A stretch of DNA of 64,000 bases from Streptomyces halobius (GCF_023277745.1 NZ_CP086322.1:2728001-2792000); one strand, 5' to 3'; counted from the first letter of the stretch, positions 11,983 to 21,169 are shown. Numbers and translations are program-made. Notes: generated by a model from the sequence alone, not told the origin.

Positions 11983-12000
11983 TATCTCGATGTCGAGATA
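11983..12000. promoter_or_regulatory. MarR-type palindrome (TamR-like) upstream of acnA
   Basis: TATCTCGATGTCGAGATA has perfect 8-base arms around TG, a typical MarR-family operator. In S. coelicolor the MarR-family protein TamR is reported to control the aconitase gene in response to trans-aconitate; assigning this site to TamR is inference. Confidence 0.6.
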
Positions 12001-12155
12001 ACTCTAGTACATCGCTGCGCCCGGGTCATGCCCTGGCCGGGTGTGACCTCTCGCAGCGAAGCTTGAGCGATTCTCAGCGGAGGCTGGTGACAGGCGCTTT
12101 TCTCACCGAGGTTTGAGCGCCCAGGCTTCGATGCGGAGGCCCGGGCGAGCATGGC

Positions 12156-13084
12156 TCAGATTCTGTGGTCGATCTTCTTTTCCCGCATCAGCTTCTTCAG
12201 CTCTGCGTCTGACAGTGGGGGCAGAGTCTCCAGGAGATGGCGTAGCCCGGGTTCGTCGAGGGTCTGGCTGGTGACCTGGCACTCCGCGTTCCGGAGGCGG
12301 CGGATGAGGGTGACTTCGCGAGTGCCGCCGGGGAAGTCGCGGACCATGCGCATCTCGCCGTGCGCGTCGACCGTGCAGGTCATGCGCCTGTCCGCGGGCT
12401 CGGGGCATTGAAGTACCGGCGTGAGCGGCGGGCGCACTGTGAGGCCCACGTACCCGAACTCGTGCCCCTCCCGGAGGGGACGGTACTCGACGTATGCAGG
12501 TCTCCCGGGCCGACCTCGGCACGGGAGACCTGCATACCCGGCGGCGCAGCGCCCAGGTACAGCAGCTCCGACTTCTCCCGGTAGCGCGCGACCTCCGCCT
12601 CGTGCCGGCGCTGCCGTGCCTGCGCCGGGCCGACGAAGCCCCCGTAGGCCACCGCGGCCGCCAGCGCGACCAGCGCCCCCAGCCGCACCCACCGGCTCGG
12701 CACGAAGAACGCCGCGGCCACGGCGTACGGGACCCCCGTCAGCGCGATCCGGGTATTGGCGCTCCCCAGGTCAACGTCCCCGCCGTAGGCGGCCAGACCT
12801 GCCAGGACGCCGAGCGTGCCGAGGACGAAGACCAGGACCGCCCAGCCCAGCCGCTGCGGCGCGGAGCCGCACAGCGGTACCACGGTCCGCGCCGGTAGGC
12901 CCGCCGTGGCCAGCAGTCCCCCCGTCAGCGGCACGCCCAACGCGAAGACCGGCACCGTCACACCGGCCCCACCACCCCAGTCCGACAGCACCAGCCGGAA
13001 GCCGAGCGTCGGCACCACGGCCGCCATCAGTGCCCAGACCAGGAAGAGATGCAGGGCAGTCAGCGCCCTTCTGCCACTGTTCAT
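12156..13084 (-). pseudogene. Frameshifted membrane protein of unknown function
   Basis: A hydrophobic protein starts at the ATG at 13084 and shows four or five membrane segments (FLVWALMAAVVPTLGFRLVL, WAVLVFVLGTLGVLAGLAAY). The reading then changes frame near 12495-12535. The second frame continues with a soluble tail (VEYRPLREGHEFGYVGLTV to the end at 12156) that looks like the natural C-terminus. The break coincides with a perfect 16 bp inverted repeat, so it may be a genuine mutation, a foldback assembly artefact or, less likely, recoding. I do not recognise the family. Confidence 0.55.
12492..12537. repeat. Perfect 16 bp inverted repeat inside a coding region
   Basis: GTATGCAGGTCTCCCG at 12492-12507 is repeated in inverse at 12522-12537 with a 14-base loop. 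It lies where the membrane-protein gene loses its frame. Confidence 0.85.
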
Positions 13085-13400
13085 ATCGTGGAGCCTGTCA
13101 GCCGGCGTCCTGGCGCACATGAGTTCTCGTACTCACAACGCTCTGCCCTGCGCGCTTAACCACGCCGAGAATCGCTCAAGCCGACGCACCGGTCACCGGC
13201 CCCACCAGGGCCCCCTACGACCGCAGCCGATCCATGAAGGACGACCAGCTGGAGCCGGGGAGTGCGGTACGGTCACCCGCACCTGACCGGGCGGTGGCCG
13301 TTACCACCACAGCAGCCCAGTGACGCTCAACCGCGACACCAGCCCCCGACTCGCACTAATGCTCACGCCGGAGGCCGGGGCCGCCTTCCTTCCCTGCGAG
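13085..13400. other. Intergenic, nothing recognised
   Basis: About 315 bp between the membrane protein start and the stop of the stealth gene. I see no convincing gene, tRNA or strong hairpin; reading frames here lack family features. Confidence 0.4.
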
Positions 13401-15143
13401 CTACGTGCGCTCGAAGGCGCTGGGGTAGGGGAAGTAGCTTTCGAGGAAGGTGTGGAGACGGGCGGTGACCCGCTCCTGGGCCTCGGCTGGGACGTCGACG
13501 TCGTTGAGGCAGAAGAAGTCGAAGCGGTGCGTCCGCTCCAGCTCGGCCAGGCGCTCCTGAGCATCCTCTTGTCCGATGTCGACGTACCGGAAGCGGAAGG
13601 TGCCGGGGACCGCGCGCCCGGTGAGGTGAGCGTAGTGGTGGTGCAGGGACGCACCCATGGCGATGTCGGTGGTCGAGCGGAAACGGGAACGGCTGGTGCG
13701 GTCGATGTCCGCGGCGAACCGCTCCTCCAACTCACGCATCACCGAACGGATCTGCGGGTGCGGGGTGTGCATGAACTTGTTGGTGATGAACCGGCCGTTC
13801 GACTCCAGCAGGAGTTGCCGTACGTTCTTGCCGGCGGAGTTCGGCGCCGGCTCCTCGGGGTGGGGCTCGCCCAGGCCGAACTGGAAGGGCGAGAAGGGGA
13901 GGCGGGCGATTCCGTTGCCGTGGAAGAACTGCTGCGGTGTCATCGGTCGGCCGACGAACACGTCGTCGTTGAAATAGAGATAGTGCTCGGACAGCCCTGG
14001 TATGTGGTGCAGTTGGGTGCCTATCGCATGCGAGTTGAAGACCGGAAGCGCGTCCGGGTCCGAGAAGATCTCCTTGTGGTCGACGACCGTGATTCCGGGA
14101 GCGTCGAGGTTGAGCCATGACGGCGTCTGGCCGTCGGTGACGACATAGACATGGCGGATGAACTCCGCATACATCTCAAGGGAGCGCAGTGAGTACTTCA
14201 GCTCGTCATGGCTGGTGTACCGGGATGCGCCGGTCTCTCTGGCGCTGATACGCGGCGGGGCGCCCGTGCGGTAGAACTCACGCTTGGCCCGCAGCTCCGG
14301 ATCCGAGCCGTCCACCCACGTATAGACGACATCGATGGGGAAGTCGACCGCGTCGATGCGGGGTTGGAGGAATTCGGCGAAGGTGGGGACGTCACGTCCC
14401 CGCACCCGGAGGACGGCCGTCTTCTGCGCCGCGGCGGGCAGCACATCCGAGACGGCATTGCGGCGCGGTGCGACCAGAGCGTCCGCGAGGACGTCCGGAG
14501 GGGCCTGGGTGCGCAGTTTGGCGATGCGTGCGGGGCCTCCTTCGCTCTCCAGAAGCTTCGAGCCGTCTCGCCAGAACTCCACATCACAACCGAAGTCGAG
14601 GTCCGCCAGGACCTGGCCGGCGGGGCCGAGCAGGATCTCGCCGAAGCGGATGGTGTCCGATCTCTTCACAGCGGTGGGAAGAGCGCCGTCCGCGTAGAGA
14701 ACGGATTCCGCGGGCAGGCCCTCGCGGCTGGGTGTGGCGGCGTAGAAGGCGGTGCCGCGGTAGAGCTCCCGGAGTGACTCCAGAAACCGCTTGCGGTCGG
14801 CCAGGCGCACCCCCAGAACGTGCCTCGTGCTGGAGTGCCCGGGCACGAGGAAGTAGCCGATCCCGGCCTGCTCCAAGGCGTCGGCCACCAGGTTGAGGTT
14901 ACGGGCCGACGTATCGGCGGCGGTGGACCCGTCGACGACCCGGCCGTAGAACGTCCGGCCGTCGACGACGATCTCCCGCAGCGCACTGTCCGACTCCAGC
15001 AGGGCTTGGCGACGCTGAGCGATCCGCTCGGCTCGCTTCCGCTCCGCCTCCTCCGCCTTGGCGATACGGCGCTGCTCCGCGCGCCTCTCTCGCACCGGGG
15101 TCGGGAGCAGGCGTTCCCCCACGGCCTTGAACCGTGACCGCAT
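13401..15143 (-). CDS. Stealth-family sugar-phosphate transferase
   Basis: This is a 580-residue stealth protein, a family that transfers hexose-1-phosphate to build phosphodiester-linked cell-surface polysaccharides. The first 55 residues are a charged arginine/glutamate-rich helix. The conserved regions appear in order: VVYTWVDGSDPELRAKREFY, then DELKYSLRSLEMYAEFIRHV with YVVTDGQTPSWL, then NSHAIGTQLHHIPGLSEHYL with FNDDVFVGRP. The start at 15143 (MRSRFKAVGERL) has a GGAAG ribosome site. No other polysaccharide genes adjoin it, and it lies within the accessory block between acnA and the MurA-like gene, so it may have been acquired. In other bacteria such proteins act on capsule or teichoic-type polymers. 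Confidence 0.88.
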   Translation of the reverse strand: MRSRFKAVGERLLPTPVRERRAEQRRIAKAEEAERKRAERIAQRRQALLESDSALREIVVDGRTFYGRVVDGSTAADTSARNLNLVADALEQAGIGYFLVPGHSSTRHVLGVRLADRKRFLESLRELYRGTAFYAATPSREGLPAESVLYADGALPTAVKRSDTIRFGEILLGPAGQVLADLDFGCDVEFWRDGSKLLESEGGPARIAKLRTQAPPDVLADALVAPRRNAVSDVLPAAAQKTAVLRVRGRDVPTFAEFLQPRIDAVDFPIDVVYTWVDGSDPELRAKREFYRTGAPPRISARETGASRYTSHDELKYSLRSLEMYAEFIRHVYVVTDGQTPSWLNLDAPGITVVDHKEIFSDPDALPVFNSHAIGTQLHHIPGLSEHYLYFNDDVFVGRPMTPQQFFHGNGIARLPFSPFQFGLGEPHPEEPAPNSAGKNVRQLLLESNGRFITNKFMHTPHPQIRSVMRELEERFAADIDRTSRSRFRSTTDIAMGASLHHHYAHLTGRAVPGTFRFRYVDIGQEDAQERLAELERTHRFDFFCLNDVDVPAEAQERVTARLHTFLESYFPYPSAFERT

Positions 15144-16194
15144 GTGCGTACTTCCACTCTCTCCGGGCCAGGAGCTGTGCTGCCGACTCGGTCTCCGTGG
15201 GGGAGGGCGGTTCGTGTGCACCATCTCTATGGCATCTGATGTCTCTTCCGCCCAGGCAGCTCAGAGCGACGCCGCAGCGGTGCAGTGAGGGGAGCGGTCG
15301 GACGCTCTGACAAGATTCGCACGATTGTATGAACCAGCGACCGCAAGGTGTGCACAGGGGAGCTTTCGCTTCGAATCTCATCTCACTTGTGACGCATCTG
15401 TGATGATCGATTTTCCCTCCCATACCAGGTATGAGATCTTGTTGTGCCTGGTGACACTGCCCGGTGAGCTGATGGCCTGGCCGCACTGGACCGTGAGGAA
15501 CCTGTATGGGCTGGTGGGGCTCATGTTCGGGAAGTCTTGGGCCGGTGAAGAGAGCGCTGATCGGCACGGGGTGCGCATCCCGCCCCGCACTTCTCGTTCC
15601 TCCCGACACGCTCCGCCATCCGGCAGAGCGGAGGCCATGCGGCGAGAGGACCGGGTCAGCTCCGGTGACGGCCGGACTCCAGCACGCACATGTATGGGCC
15701 GGTGCTCGGAGACGTTGCCGAGAAGGTCTGCGAACAGGCACAACGCGGCTGATCGGCGGGCGGTGGCCATCGCGGTGAAGGCGAGGACGGTCGCGGCCGT
15801 GGTCTCGGTCAGGAGCCGGCAGTTCGGCAGACCATTGCCTGAGGAGTGCTTCTTCCTACGCGACGATCAGGACCTTCGACAAGCCCGATCGTTGCAGTGC
15901 AGGAGCCACTCCTCTTGTTTTTGATCACACCTTGGACGACAGCCCTCGTGCAGGCACGAGGTTAATGCGCCGCAGGCGCCCCAGCGAAGACTTGGCCACA
16001 CGCCACCTCCAACCGGAGCTGGTGCAGCAACGACCAGTGTCGCTGCACCAGCTCGGCAAACATCCTGGCCGACTTGCGCACCCGCACACCATGCGCGGAG
16101 CGCCCGGCCCTCCATCATCCCCGCAGAGCTGGCGGGGCGGTGAGGCGTGTGGCAGCAGCCTCGATTCTCAAACCTTCGTGAGGGGCCGGTAGTT
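15144..16194. other. Non-coding stretch with probable IS debris
   Basis: About 1 kb without a coherent gene. A strong hairpin pairs GAGCTGGTGCAGC (about 16017-16029) with GCTGCACCAGCTC (about 16043-16055). The stretch around 15850-15925 (GCACTGCAACGATCGGGC on the minus strand) resembles the end of a Streptomyces transposable element, but no transposase for it is present. Frames running through the area look like read-through from the transposase fragment to the right. Confidence 0.35.
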
Positions 16195-17075
16195 GTCAAG
16201 TCAAATGAGACGTTCGCGGTGCTATGAGCCTTGTGGTTCGGGTTCCCTACGTTTCGTTGGGTCGTTGATCCAGACGTGGCCGGGTATCTGGGGGGCTTCG
16301 GTCGGCGGGCGAAGCGTTCGGGGTGACGCTCGTATGCCTCGGCGAGAGCGGCAGCCCGTTGGTCTCGGACCTCCTTCGCAGTGCCGAAGTGGATCGAGGC
16401 GGGGGTGTGCAGGCCGATCCCGGAGTGCCTGTGCTCGTGGTTGTAGTAGGTGATGAAGGCGTCCATCCACTCCCGGGCATGGGTCAGCGAATCGAACCGT
16501 TCCGGGTAGTCGGCGGCGTACTTCGTGGTCCTGAACTGGCTTTCCGAGTACGGATTGTCGTTGCTGACCCTGGGGCGCGAGTGACTCCTGGCGATGCCGA
16601 GGTCGATCAGCAGTTGGGAGACCTTCTTGCTGGTCATCGAGGTGCCGCGGTCCGCGTGCACCGTTTCGGGCACGATGCCGTTGCGCTCGACGGTCGCGCG
16701 GATCAACTCCTCGGCCCGCTCAGCCGTTTCGGCCCGCTCGACGGTGTGGCCGACGATGTAGCGGCTGAAGATGTCGATGATGACGTAGGCGTGGTACCAG
16801 ATGCCCTTGTCCGGACCGGGCAGCTTGGTGATGTCCCAGGTGAACACCTGCGACGGGCCGGTCGCCACCAGTTCGGGGATTGCCCTGGCGGGGTGAGTGG
16901 CCTGGCGGCGGCGTTCGCCGTTGTGCCCGGCGGCGGACAGGATCCGGTACATCGTCCGCTCCGAGCACCAGTAGTTCCCCGCGTCCAGCTCACGCGCCCA
17001 CACCTGCGCGGGCGGCAGGTCGACGTACTCCGACCGGTTCAACAGCGCGGGATAGGGCCTGCAAATACGCCTCAA
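16195..17075 (-). mobile_element. Truncated, frameshifted IS3-family transposase (OrfB)
   Basis: The DDE integrase core is clear: FTWDITKLPGPDKGIWYHAY, then VHADRGTSMTSKKVSQLL, then NDNPYSESQFRTTKY. This is OrfB of an IS3-type element. OrfA and the N-terminal part of OrfB are missing, so the element is truncated on its 5' side near 17050. The natural C-terminus (IPGHVWINDPTKRREPEPQG, stop at 16222) lies in another frame, reached if one base is added to the six-C run near 16291. The element is therefore inactive. Its presence marks the area as a recombination hot spot. Confidence 0.85.
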
Positions 17076-17188
17076 ATTCGCTCAAAGGTTCACTTGTCAT
17101 CTATACCTCGGCCTTTTGTACTTGTTCACTAGGCGATCCGGTCCGACCTCGACCCAGGCCGTAGTGATGTGCAGCACCCCCAGCAGCA

Positions 17189-17221
17189 GAAGCCCCGTCA
17201 GGACTCACCTGACGGGGCTTC
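17189..17221. terminator. Perfect 14 bp hairpin
   Basis: GAAGCCCCGTCAGG pairs exactly with CCTGACGGGGCTTC around a five-base loop. It resembles an intrinsic terminator; it is the first of two strong hairpins between the IS fragment and the immunity-like gene. Confidence 0.7.
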
Positions 17222-17243
17222 GTGATCCCTTACAAATCCCATG

Positions 17244-17281
17244 CCACGGGGGTGTCAGTAGATTTGCTGACACCCCCGTGG
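17244..17281. terminator. Perfect 15 bp hairpin downstream of the immunity-like gene
   Basis: CCACGGGGGTGTCAG pairs exactly with CTGACACCCCCGTGG around an eight-base loop. It begins 29 bp after the stop of the minus-strand gene at 17310 and is its likely terminator. Confidence 0.7.
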
Positions 17282-17309
17282 AATGATCCTCCTAGTGGTT
17301 TACTATCGA

Positions 17310-17798
17310 TCACCCTTCGGTTAGAACCCAGGATAGATAGATCGAGTACAAGTGGCCATCATCGAACTTGAACTGGATCTCGGGATCCTCTTTCCCTTGC
17401 GATTGAACGTCGAGTAGCACCCATCCCTCGTCGTCCGGTGGGGTTTCTTCCACCGGCACGCCGTACTTCCTGAGCTGTGTGCGACATTCGGGGAGCGTGG
17501 CTGGTGTGCGCACTAGCCATTCCACAAGCGGGGGCATGGTTCGCGTCCCGCTTTCGCGCTCTTGATAGTTCGCTTCGAGGGATAGGAATCTCTGACCGTG
17601 CCACGTGGCGACCAAGAGGAAGCCGAAGATGTCGGGCCAGTACTCCAGGCTGCGGAACCGGCCATCAACATGGATGTCCGAAGGTTCCCCGAGAAGCGCC
17701 CGCAGATCTTCTGCTGTTGTCGAGCTGCTGAGTGCGGTAGCGTTCACTGTCAGTAGATTTCCGCCCCACTCGTCTCTCTGTTCAGCGGCTGAATCCAT
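17310..17798 (-). CDS. Candidate immunity protein for the adjacent HINT toxin
   Basis: This is a 162-residue acidic soluble protein. I start at the ATG at 17798 (MDSAAEQRDEW), which has GGAGAA a few bases upstream and overlaps the 3' end of the toxin remnant by 17 bp. The sequence is rich in tryptophan and acidic residues (EETPPDDEGWVLLDVQSQ), the usual style of SMI1/Imm-type immunity proteins, but I cannot assign a named family. Position immediately downstream of a polymorphic-toxin C-terminus, same strand and overlapping, is the main evidence. It is intact although the toxin is broken, as expected for an orphan immunity gene. Confidence 0.6.
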   Translation of the reverse strand: MDSAAEQRDEWGGNLLTVNATALSSSTTAEDLRALLGEPSDIHVDGRFRSLEYWPDIFGFLLVATWHGQRFLSLEANYQERESGTRTMPPLVEWLVRTPATLPECRTQLRKYGVPVEETPPDDEGWVLLDVQSQGKEDPEIQFKFDDGHLYSIYLSWVLTEG

Positions 17799-18676
17799 CC
17801 GTCTTCTCCAGGTACTTGAGCATCCGGTGAAGCTCGATCGACTCATTGCGAATGAGGGGGTCAGGGCTACTCCGCCAACTATCGAAGGCGGTGCTCATCT
17901 GCTCGTACAGCTTCTTTCTGAAGGCGCGGTCCAGAAGCGCCTCCTGCACTTCAGCGGATGCCGCGTCGAACTTCCCCGCATCCTTTCGGTAGATCAGCCG
18001 CAGAGCGAAGCCGTCTTTGCCTGGCCACAGTGCGACTTCAGCTCCGTTGCTGGCATGCAGGTGGACTCCCTTTTTGCCGATGTCCTTGGCGCCCAGCTTG
18101 CCGATCTTGACCTTGCAGTTGCTGTTGTGAACGAGAACCGGGGTCTCGCCCGCCATCACATAGTACGTGTGCAGGCCGTCGACGGTGAGGTTGTAGGTGC
18201 GTGCGTTTTCGGTGTAAGGGCGGTTTGTCTGGATGGCGACGGTGCTGCCGTCGACGGTTCGCAGGGTCATGCCGACCTTGAGATCGGCTGCTTTTGACCC
18301 ATGCCTTTTGGGATGGAGACCAGAAGGGGTGCTCGTGTGTGGCGGTGAGTCGCTCGTTGCCCTGCCGGGTGGCGAGGGTGAGGTCGTTGAAGTGCTTGTC
18401 GTGTTCGGTGACGATGAGTTGGGTGACCTTGCGCCCCGCGGTTTTCCCGCTGATGGGGTTTGTGGCGACAGCCTGATCGCCGGCCTTGACGGACTCGATG
18501 TTCTTGGTCGAGTGGTCCGCCATGAGCACTTTGGTGCCGGCCAGGAAGCATTGGAAGCACTTTTTGGCGATCCGCGTGCCCTTGACGATGTCCTCGACGC
18601 CCTCTGTAGCCTTCTTGGCGAGCTTCCACTTGCCGTCACTGTCGTCGCTGGCGTCACCTCGGCCGGGTTTCCCTCG
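17782..18676 (-). pseudogene. Polymorphic toxin remnant with HINT domain and C-terminal toxin
   Basis: The pretoxin-HINT domain begins at CFLAGTKVLMADHSTKNI (about 18555) and continues through LTATHEHPFWSP. It then shifts frame at the A-run at 18291-18294 and resumes as ADLKVGMTLRTVDG, ending with the HINT signature YVMAGETPVLVHNSNC. HINT domains self-cleave to release the C-terminal effector. The effector is about 110 residues (GKLGAKDIGKKGVHLHASNG onward) and I do not recognise its fold. The N-terminal delivery part is absent; an in-frame stop lies near 18679. One extra A accounts for the frameshift, so mutation and sequencing error are both possible. Confidence 0.7.
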
Positions 18677-18694
18677 TCATGGTTATGACGGTCC

Positions 18695-18845
18695 GTGACG
18701 GAGGTGGACCGGTGGACCGGTGGACCGGTGGACGCCCGGAACGAACGGGAATGGCCGGCGGAGCGGTTCGAGGAGAACCGCCCGCGCCTTCGGGCGGTGG
18801 CCTACCGGATGCTCGACCCGCTCAGCGAGGCGGACGCCGTCCAGC
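18695..18845 (+). pseudogene. ECF sigma factor N-terminal stub
   Basis: The plus strand encodes RFEENRPRLRAVAYRMLDPL and then SEADAV, the start of region 2 of a SigJ-type ECF sigma factor. The similarity stops abruptly at about 18840, just before the stop codon of the convergent protease gene. Four tandem copies of an 8-base unit GGTGGACC lie within it at 18703-18734. The rest of the sigma gene has been deleted. Confidence 0.65.
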
Positions 18846-18849
18846 CGGG

Positions 18850-19665
18850 TCAGCAGCTCGGCACCTCGCCGCCCTTCGCCAGTGCGCGCAGGGACTGGAC
18901 CGCGTCCTTGAGGGTGGTGACGGGTATCAGCCGCAGACCGTCGGGGGCGGACCGCGCGTTCGAGCAGTCGGCCTTCGGTACGAGGAAGACGCTCGCCGCG
19001 TCGCGCTTGGCCGCCTGCGACTTCAGCGCCACCCCGCCGACGGGGCCCACCGTCCCGTCCGCGTCGATGGTGCCCGTACCAGCGATCTTGCGACCGCCGG
19101 TGAGATCGCCGCCGTTGCCGTCGCCGTCCAGTTTGTCGACGATGCCGAGGGAGAAGAGCAGTCCGGCGCTCGGCCCGCCCACATCGCTGAGCTTCAGTTT
19201 CACCTTCACCTGGTCCGGGTCCTTCTTCAGATACCCGAGCGCGGCCGCCGTCGCGGCGTCCTGCGACGACGTCATGTCCGCGCGGTTGTGCTTCGCGATC
19301 TCCGCGTCGGTCAATCCGGACGGAAAGACGGTGTCCTTCGGCATCACGGCACGGTCGGTACGGAACCAGCCGTCGATCACATCACCCAGGCGGTTCTCGG
19401 CACGCGGCGCGGTCGCCAGGATCGTCGCCATCCGCAGTTGGCCGCTGGTCTTGCGCACCGGGGCACCGCTGATGGAGATGACCTCGGCGCCGCGGTGCGC
19501 ACCCAGGACATCCGTGGTCTGGCCGGGCCGCGCGACGGCGTAGGGCAGCGGCGCGAGCCCCGCGACGGCCAGCAGTGCCGCGGGCGGTACGGCGCTGAGC
19601 GCGAGGGCACGGGCACGGGAGCGAGGTCGGGCGGGTGCTCCGTCACGGGAGGGGCGAGTGATCAC
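18850..19665 (-). CDS. Membrane-anchored S16 (Lon-type) serine protease-like protein
   Basis: This 271-residue protein has one N-terminal membrane anchor (about residues 20-45) and a Lon-type proteolytic domain at the C-terminus. The catalytic serine is in DVGGPSAGLLFSLGIVD and the lysine in GGVALKSQAAKRDAASVFLV, giving the Ser-Lys dyad. The related YlbL-type secreted proteases carry a PDZ domain between anchor and protease; I see none here and the protein is correspondingly short. It ends five bases from the sigma-factor stub. It probably acts outside the membrane on an unknown substrate. Confidence 0.8.
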   Translation of the reverse strand: MITRPSRDGAPARPRSRARALALSAVPPAALLAVAGLAPLPYAVARPGQTTDVLGAHRGAEVISISGAPVRKTSGQLRMATILATAPRAENRLGDVIDGWFRTDRAVMPKDTVFPSGLTDAEIAKHNRADMTSSQDAATAAALGYLKKDPDQVKVKLKLSDVGGPSAGLLFSLGIVDKLDGDGNGGDLTGGRKIAGTGTIDADGTVGPVGGVALKSQAAKRDAASVFLVPKADCSNARSAPDGLRLIPVTTLKDAVQSLRALAKGGEVPSC

Positions 19666-19778
19666 GCCGTCAATCTAACGGGCGTGCGCGAAGGGCCCGC
19701 AGGCCCGTCCCTCTCGGAGACCCCGCGGCGGCCGTACCCCCGGCGACCGACAATGGCGGCACCGGCCGCCGCGAGCGC

Positions 19779-19832
19779 GTGCCGCTCACCGAACCGGTGC
19801 CGCTCACCGAACCCGTGCCGATCACGAACCCC
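19779..19832. repeat. Three tandem copies of an 18 bp unit
   Basis: GTGCCGCTCACCGAACCG occurs at 19779, 19797 (one change) and 19815 (degenerate). The stretch 19666-19916 around it holds no recognisable gene. Confidence 0.8.
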
Positions 19833-19916
19833 GTACCTGCCGCTCAGCGCCCCGCCCCAGCCCCGTCCGATCGCCGCCCCCTGCTCCCTCCCCCTCCCCA
19901 CTTCCTCAGCGTCCCG

Positions 19917-20105
19917 TCAGCCCCGTCCGTACCACCCCCACGATCTCCTCATCGGAGAGCCCCAGCTTGCGGGCCTCCGCGATCGGCCGTTCGGCGGCTT
20001 CGCGAGGCAGGCACGGCCGGGGGACGCGGCGCCGGTGACCACCGCGCCGCGCCCGCGCCGGAGTTCGATCAGCCCCTCCTTTTTGAGGCGCTGGTAGCCG
20101 CGCAC
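19917..20105 (-). pseudogene. GntR-family (YtrA-type) regulator fragment
   Basis: The recognition part of a short GntR regulator is readable (GYQRLKKEGLIELRRGRGAV). Its C-terminal tail (AERPIAEARKLGLSDEEIVG) appears in a different frame. The first half of the winged helix is absent, and the 5' end runs directly into the DUF1648 remnant, as if the intervening DNA had been deleted. In intact loci this regulator pairs with a DUF1648 membrane protein. Confidence 0.6.
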
Positions 20106-21079
20106 ACACGGTCCGGGTAGGCGTTGAACCGCGCGGCACCGGTCGCCGCGTCATCAACCGCCACCACGGACTCCCGGCCGCCGACCAGCCGCAGCACCAG
20201 CCCCTCGGCCGAACGGAGCAGCAGGCCGCTGCGATCGGGACGGGGGACGGACGCGGTCCCCAGCCGCCGAATTCGCCGGCTATCGGGGCCGGCCGGCTCA
20301 CGCCCGCACCACTCGATCGAACGGGACACGTCGGAAACGGATGTGCAGCAGCGTCGACGCAAGCCCCAGATCACACCGGTCCACGGTTGCCCGTACCGAG
20401 GACACCGCGATGATGACCCCGCGGCGGCCGGCAGGCTCCCCGCGGTCAACCACTCGGTGAGGAAGCCGAAGACCAGCCCGGCACCCGGCATCGGCACGCT
20501 CAAGCGTGCCGGCAGCGGTGAGCTCACGGTGTGCGACCAGCGGGCCGACTCGCCGTCAGCCAGGACGAGCCGTGGCGGGCCGCCGGCCGACGCGGCCGAT
20601 GTGCGGTCGCCTTGCCCGACGTAAGCGGGTCCGGCCCGCCGGCCGGCACGGCCACCCCGAGCGCCACCGCCACCACCACAGGGGAGGTGGGACGGCCTCC
20701 GCGGTCCCGGCCCGGGCGTTGCCGGGCAGCGTCGGACAGACCGGGAGGCCGAGCACGACGGCGAGTCTCCTCGTGCTGGTGCTGATCACCCAGCGTGTCG
20801 CCGGGCCGTGCGGCGGAGCCGGGTGAGCACCCCGCTGCCCACGGCGAGGCACCAGCACGAGGAGACTCGCTGTCAGAAAGCCCCGAATGGAGGAATGGCC
20901 GTCGCGCCGTCCATCGGGGCCGAAGTGCGTGGCAAGAGGGTCGGGCAGTTGGCCCGCCACCTGGTTGAGAACGCCGGCGAGGGCGACGAGCGCCGCCAGG
21001 AACGGAAATACCGCCATTCGGGGACGCAAGGGATGCAAGGGACGCATCGATAGCGGGGGGAGACGTGGGGCGGCCTTCA
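20106..21079 (-). pseudogene. DUF1648-type membrane protein remnant
   Basis: A hydrophobic start (FPFLAALVALAGVLNQVAGQ) is followed by the DUF1648 signature LPDPLATHFGPDGRRDGHSS. The typical C-terminal end is also present (SGLLLRSAEGLVLRLVGGRE, VAVDDAATGAARFNAYPDR). The stretch between is scrambled across frames and contains a 22 bp inverted repeat. The gene has clearly decayed together with the neighbouring GntR fragment. Confidence 0.6.
20761..20870. repeat. Perfect 22 bp inverted repeat with 66 bp between arms
   Basis: The arm at 20761-20782 (beginning GCGAGTCTCCTCGTG) is exactly inverted at 20849-20870. It lies inside the DUF1648 remnant at the place where reading frame and strand of coding similarity change, suggesting a local inversion. 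Confidence 0.85.
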
Positions 21080-21142
21080 TGGCCAACCCCCGTTTACTCG
21101 TATGCCAGTAGAACCATAGAGGAACCAGCAAATCGCGCATCC

Positions 21143-21158
21143 ATCTCATATCTGAGAT
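21143..21158. promoter_or_regulatory. Palindrome just upstream of the HTH-MurA gene
   Basis: ATCTCA at 21143-21148 and TGAGAT at 21153-21158 form perfect arms around TATC, ending 11 bp before the ATG at 21170. The position would block initiation. It may be an autoregulatory operator for the protein's own HTH domain. Confidence 0.55.
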
Positions 21159-21169
21159 ACGGTCGAGCC

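Noticed and set aside
15325..15924. A 199-codon plus-strand frame upstream of the stealth gene
   Set aside because: Sequence is incoherent apart from a short hydrophobic run, with no ribosome site or recognisable domain.
15850..15925. End of a second insertion sequence
   Set aside because: The resemblance to a known Streptomyces IS terminus is only from memory and no transposase or matching end is present; kept only as debris in the region note.
16017..16055. Hairpin as terminal inverted repeat of the IS3 element
   Set aside because: Arms are adjacent to each other and not at opposite ends of the element.
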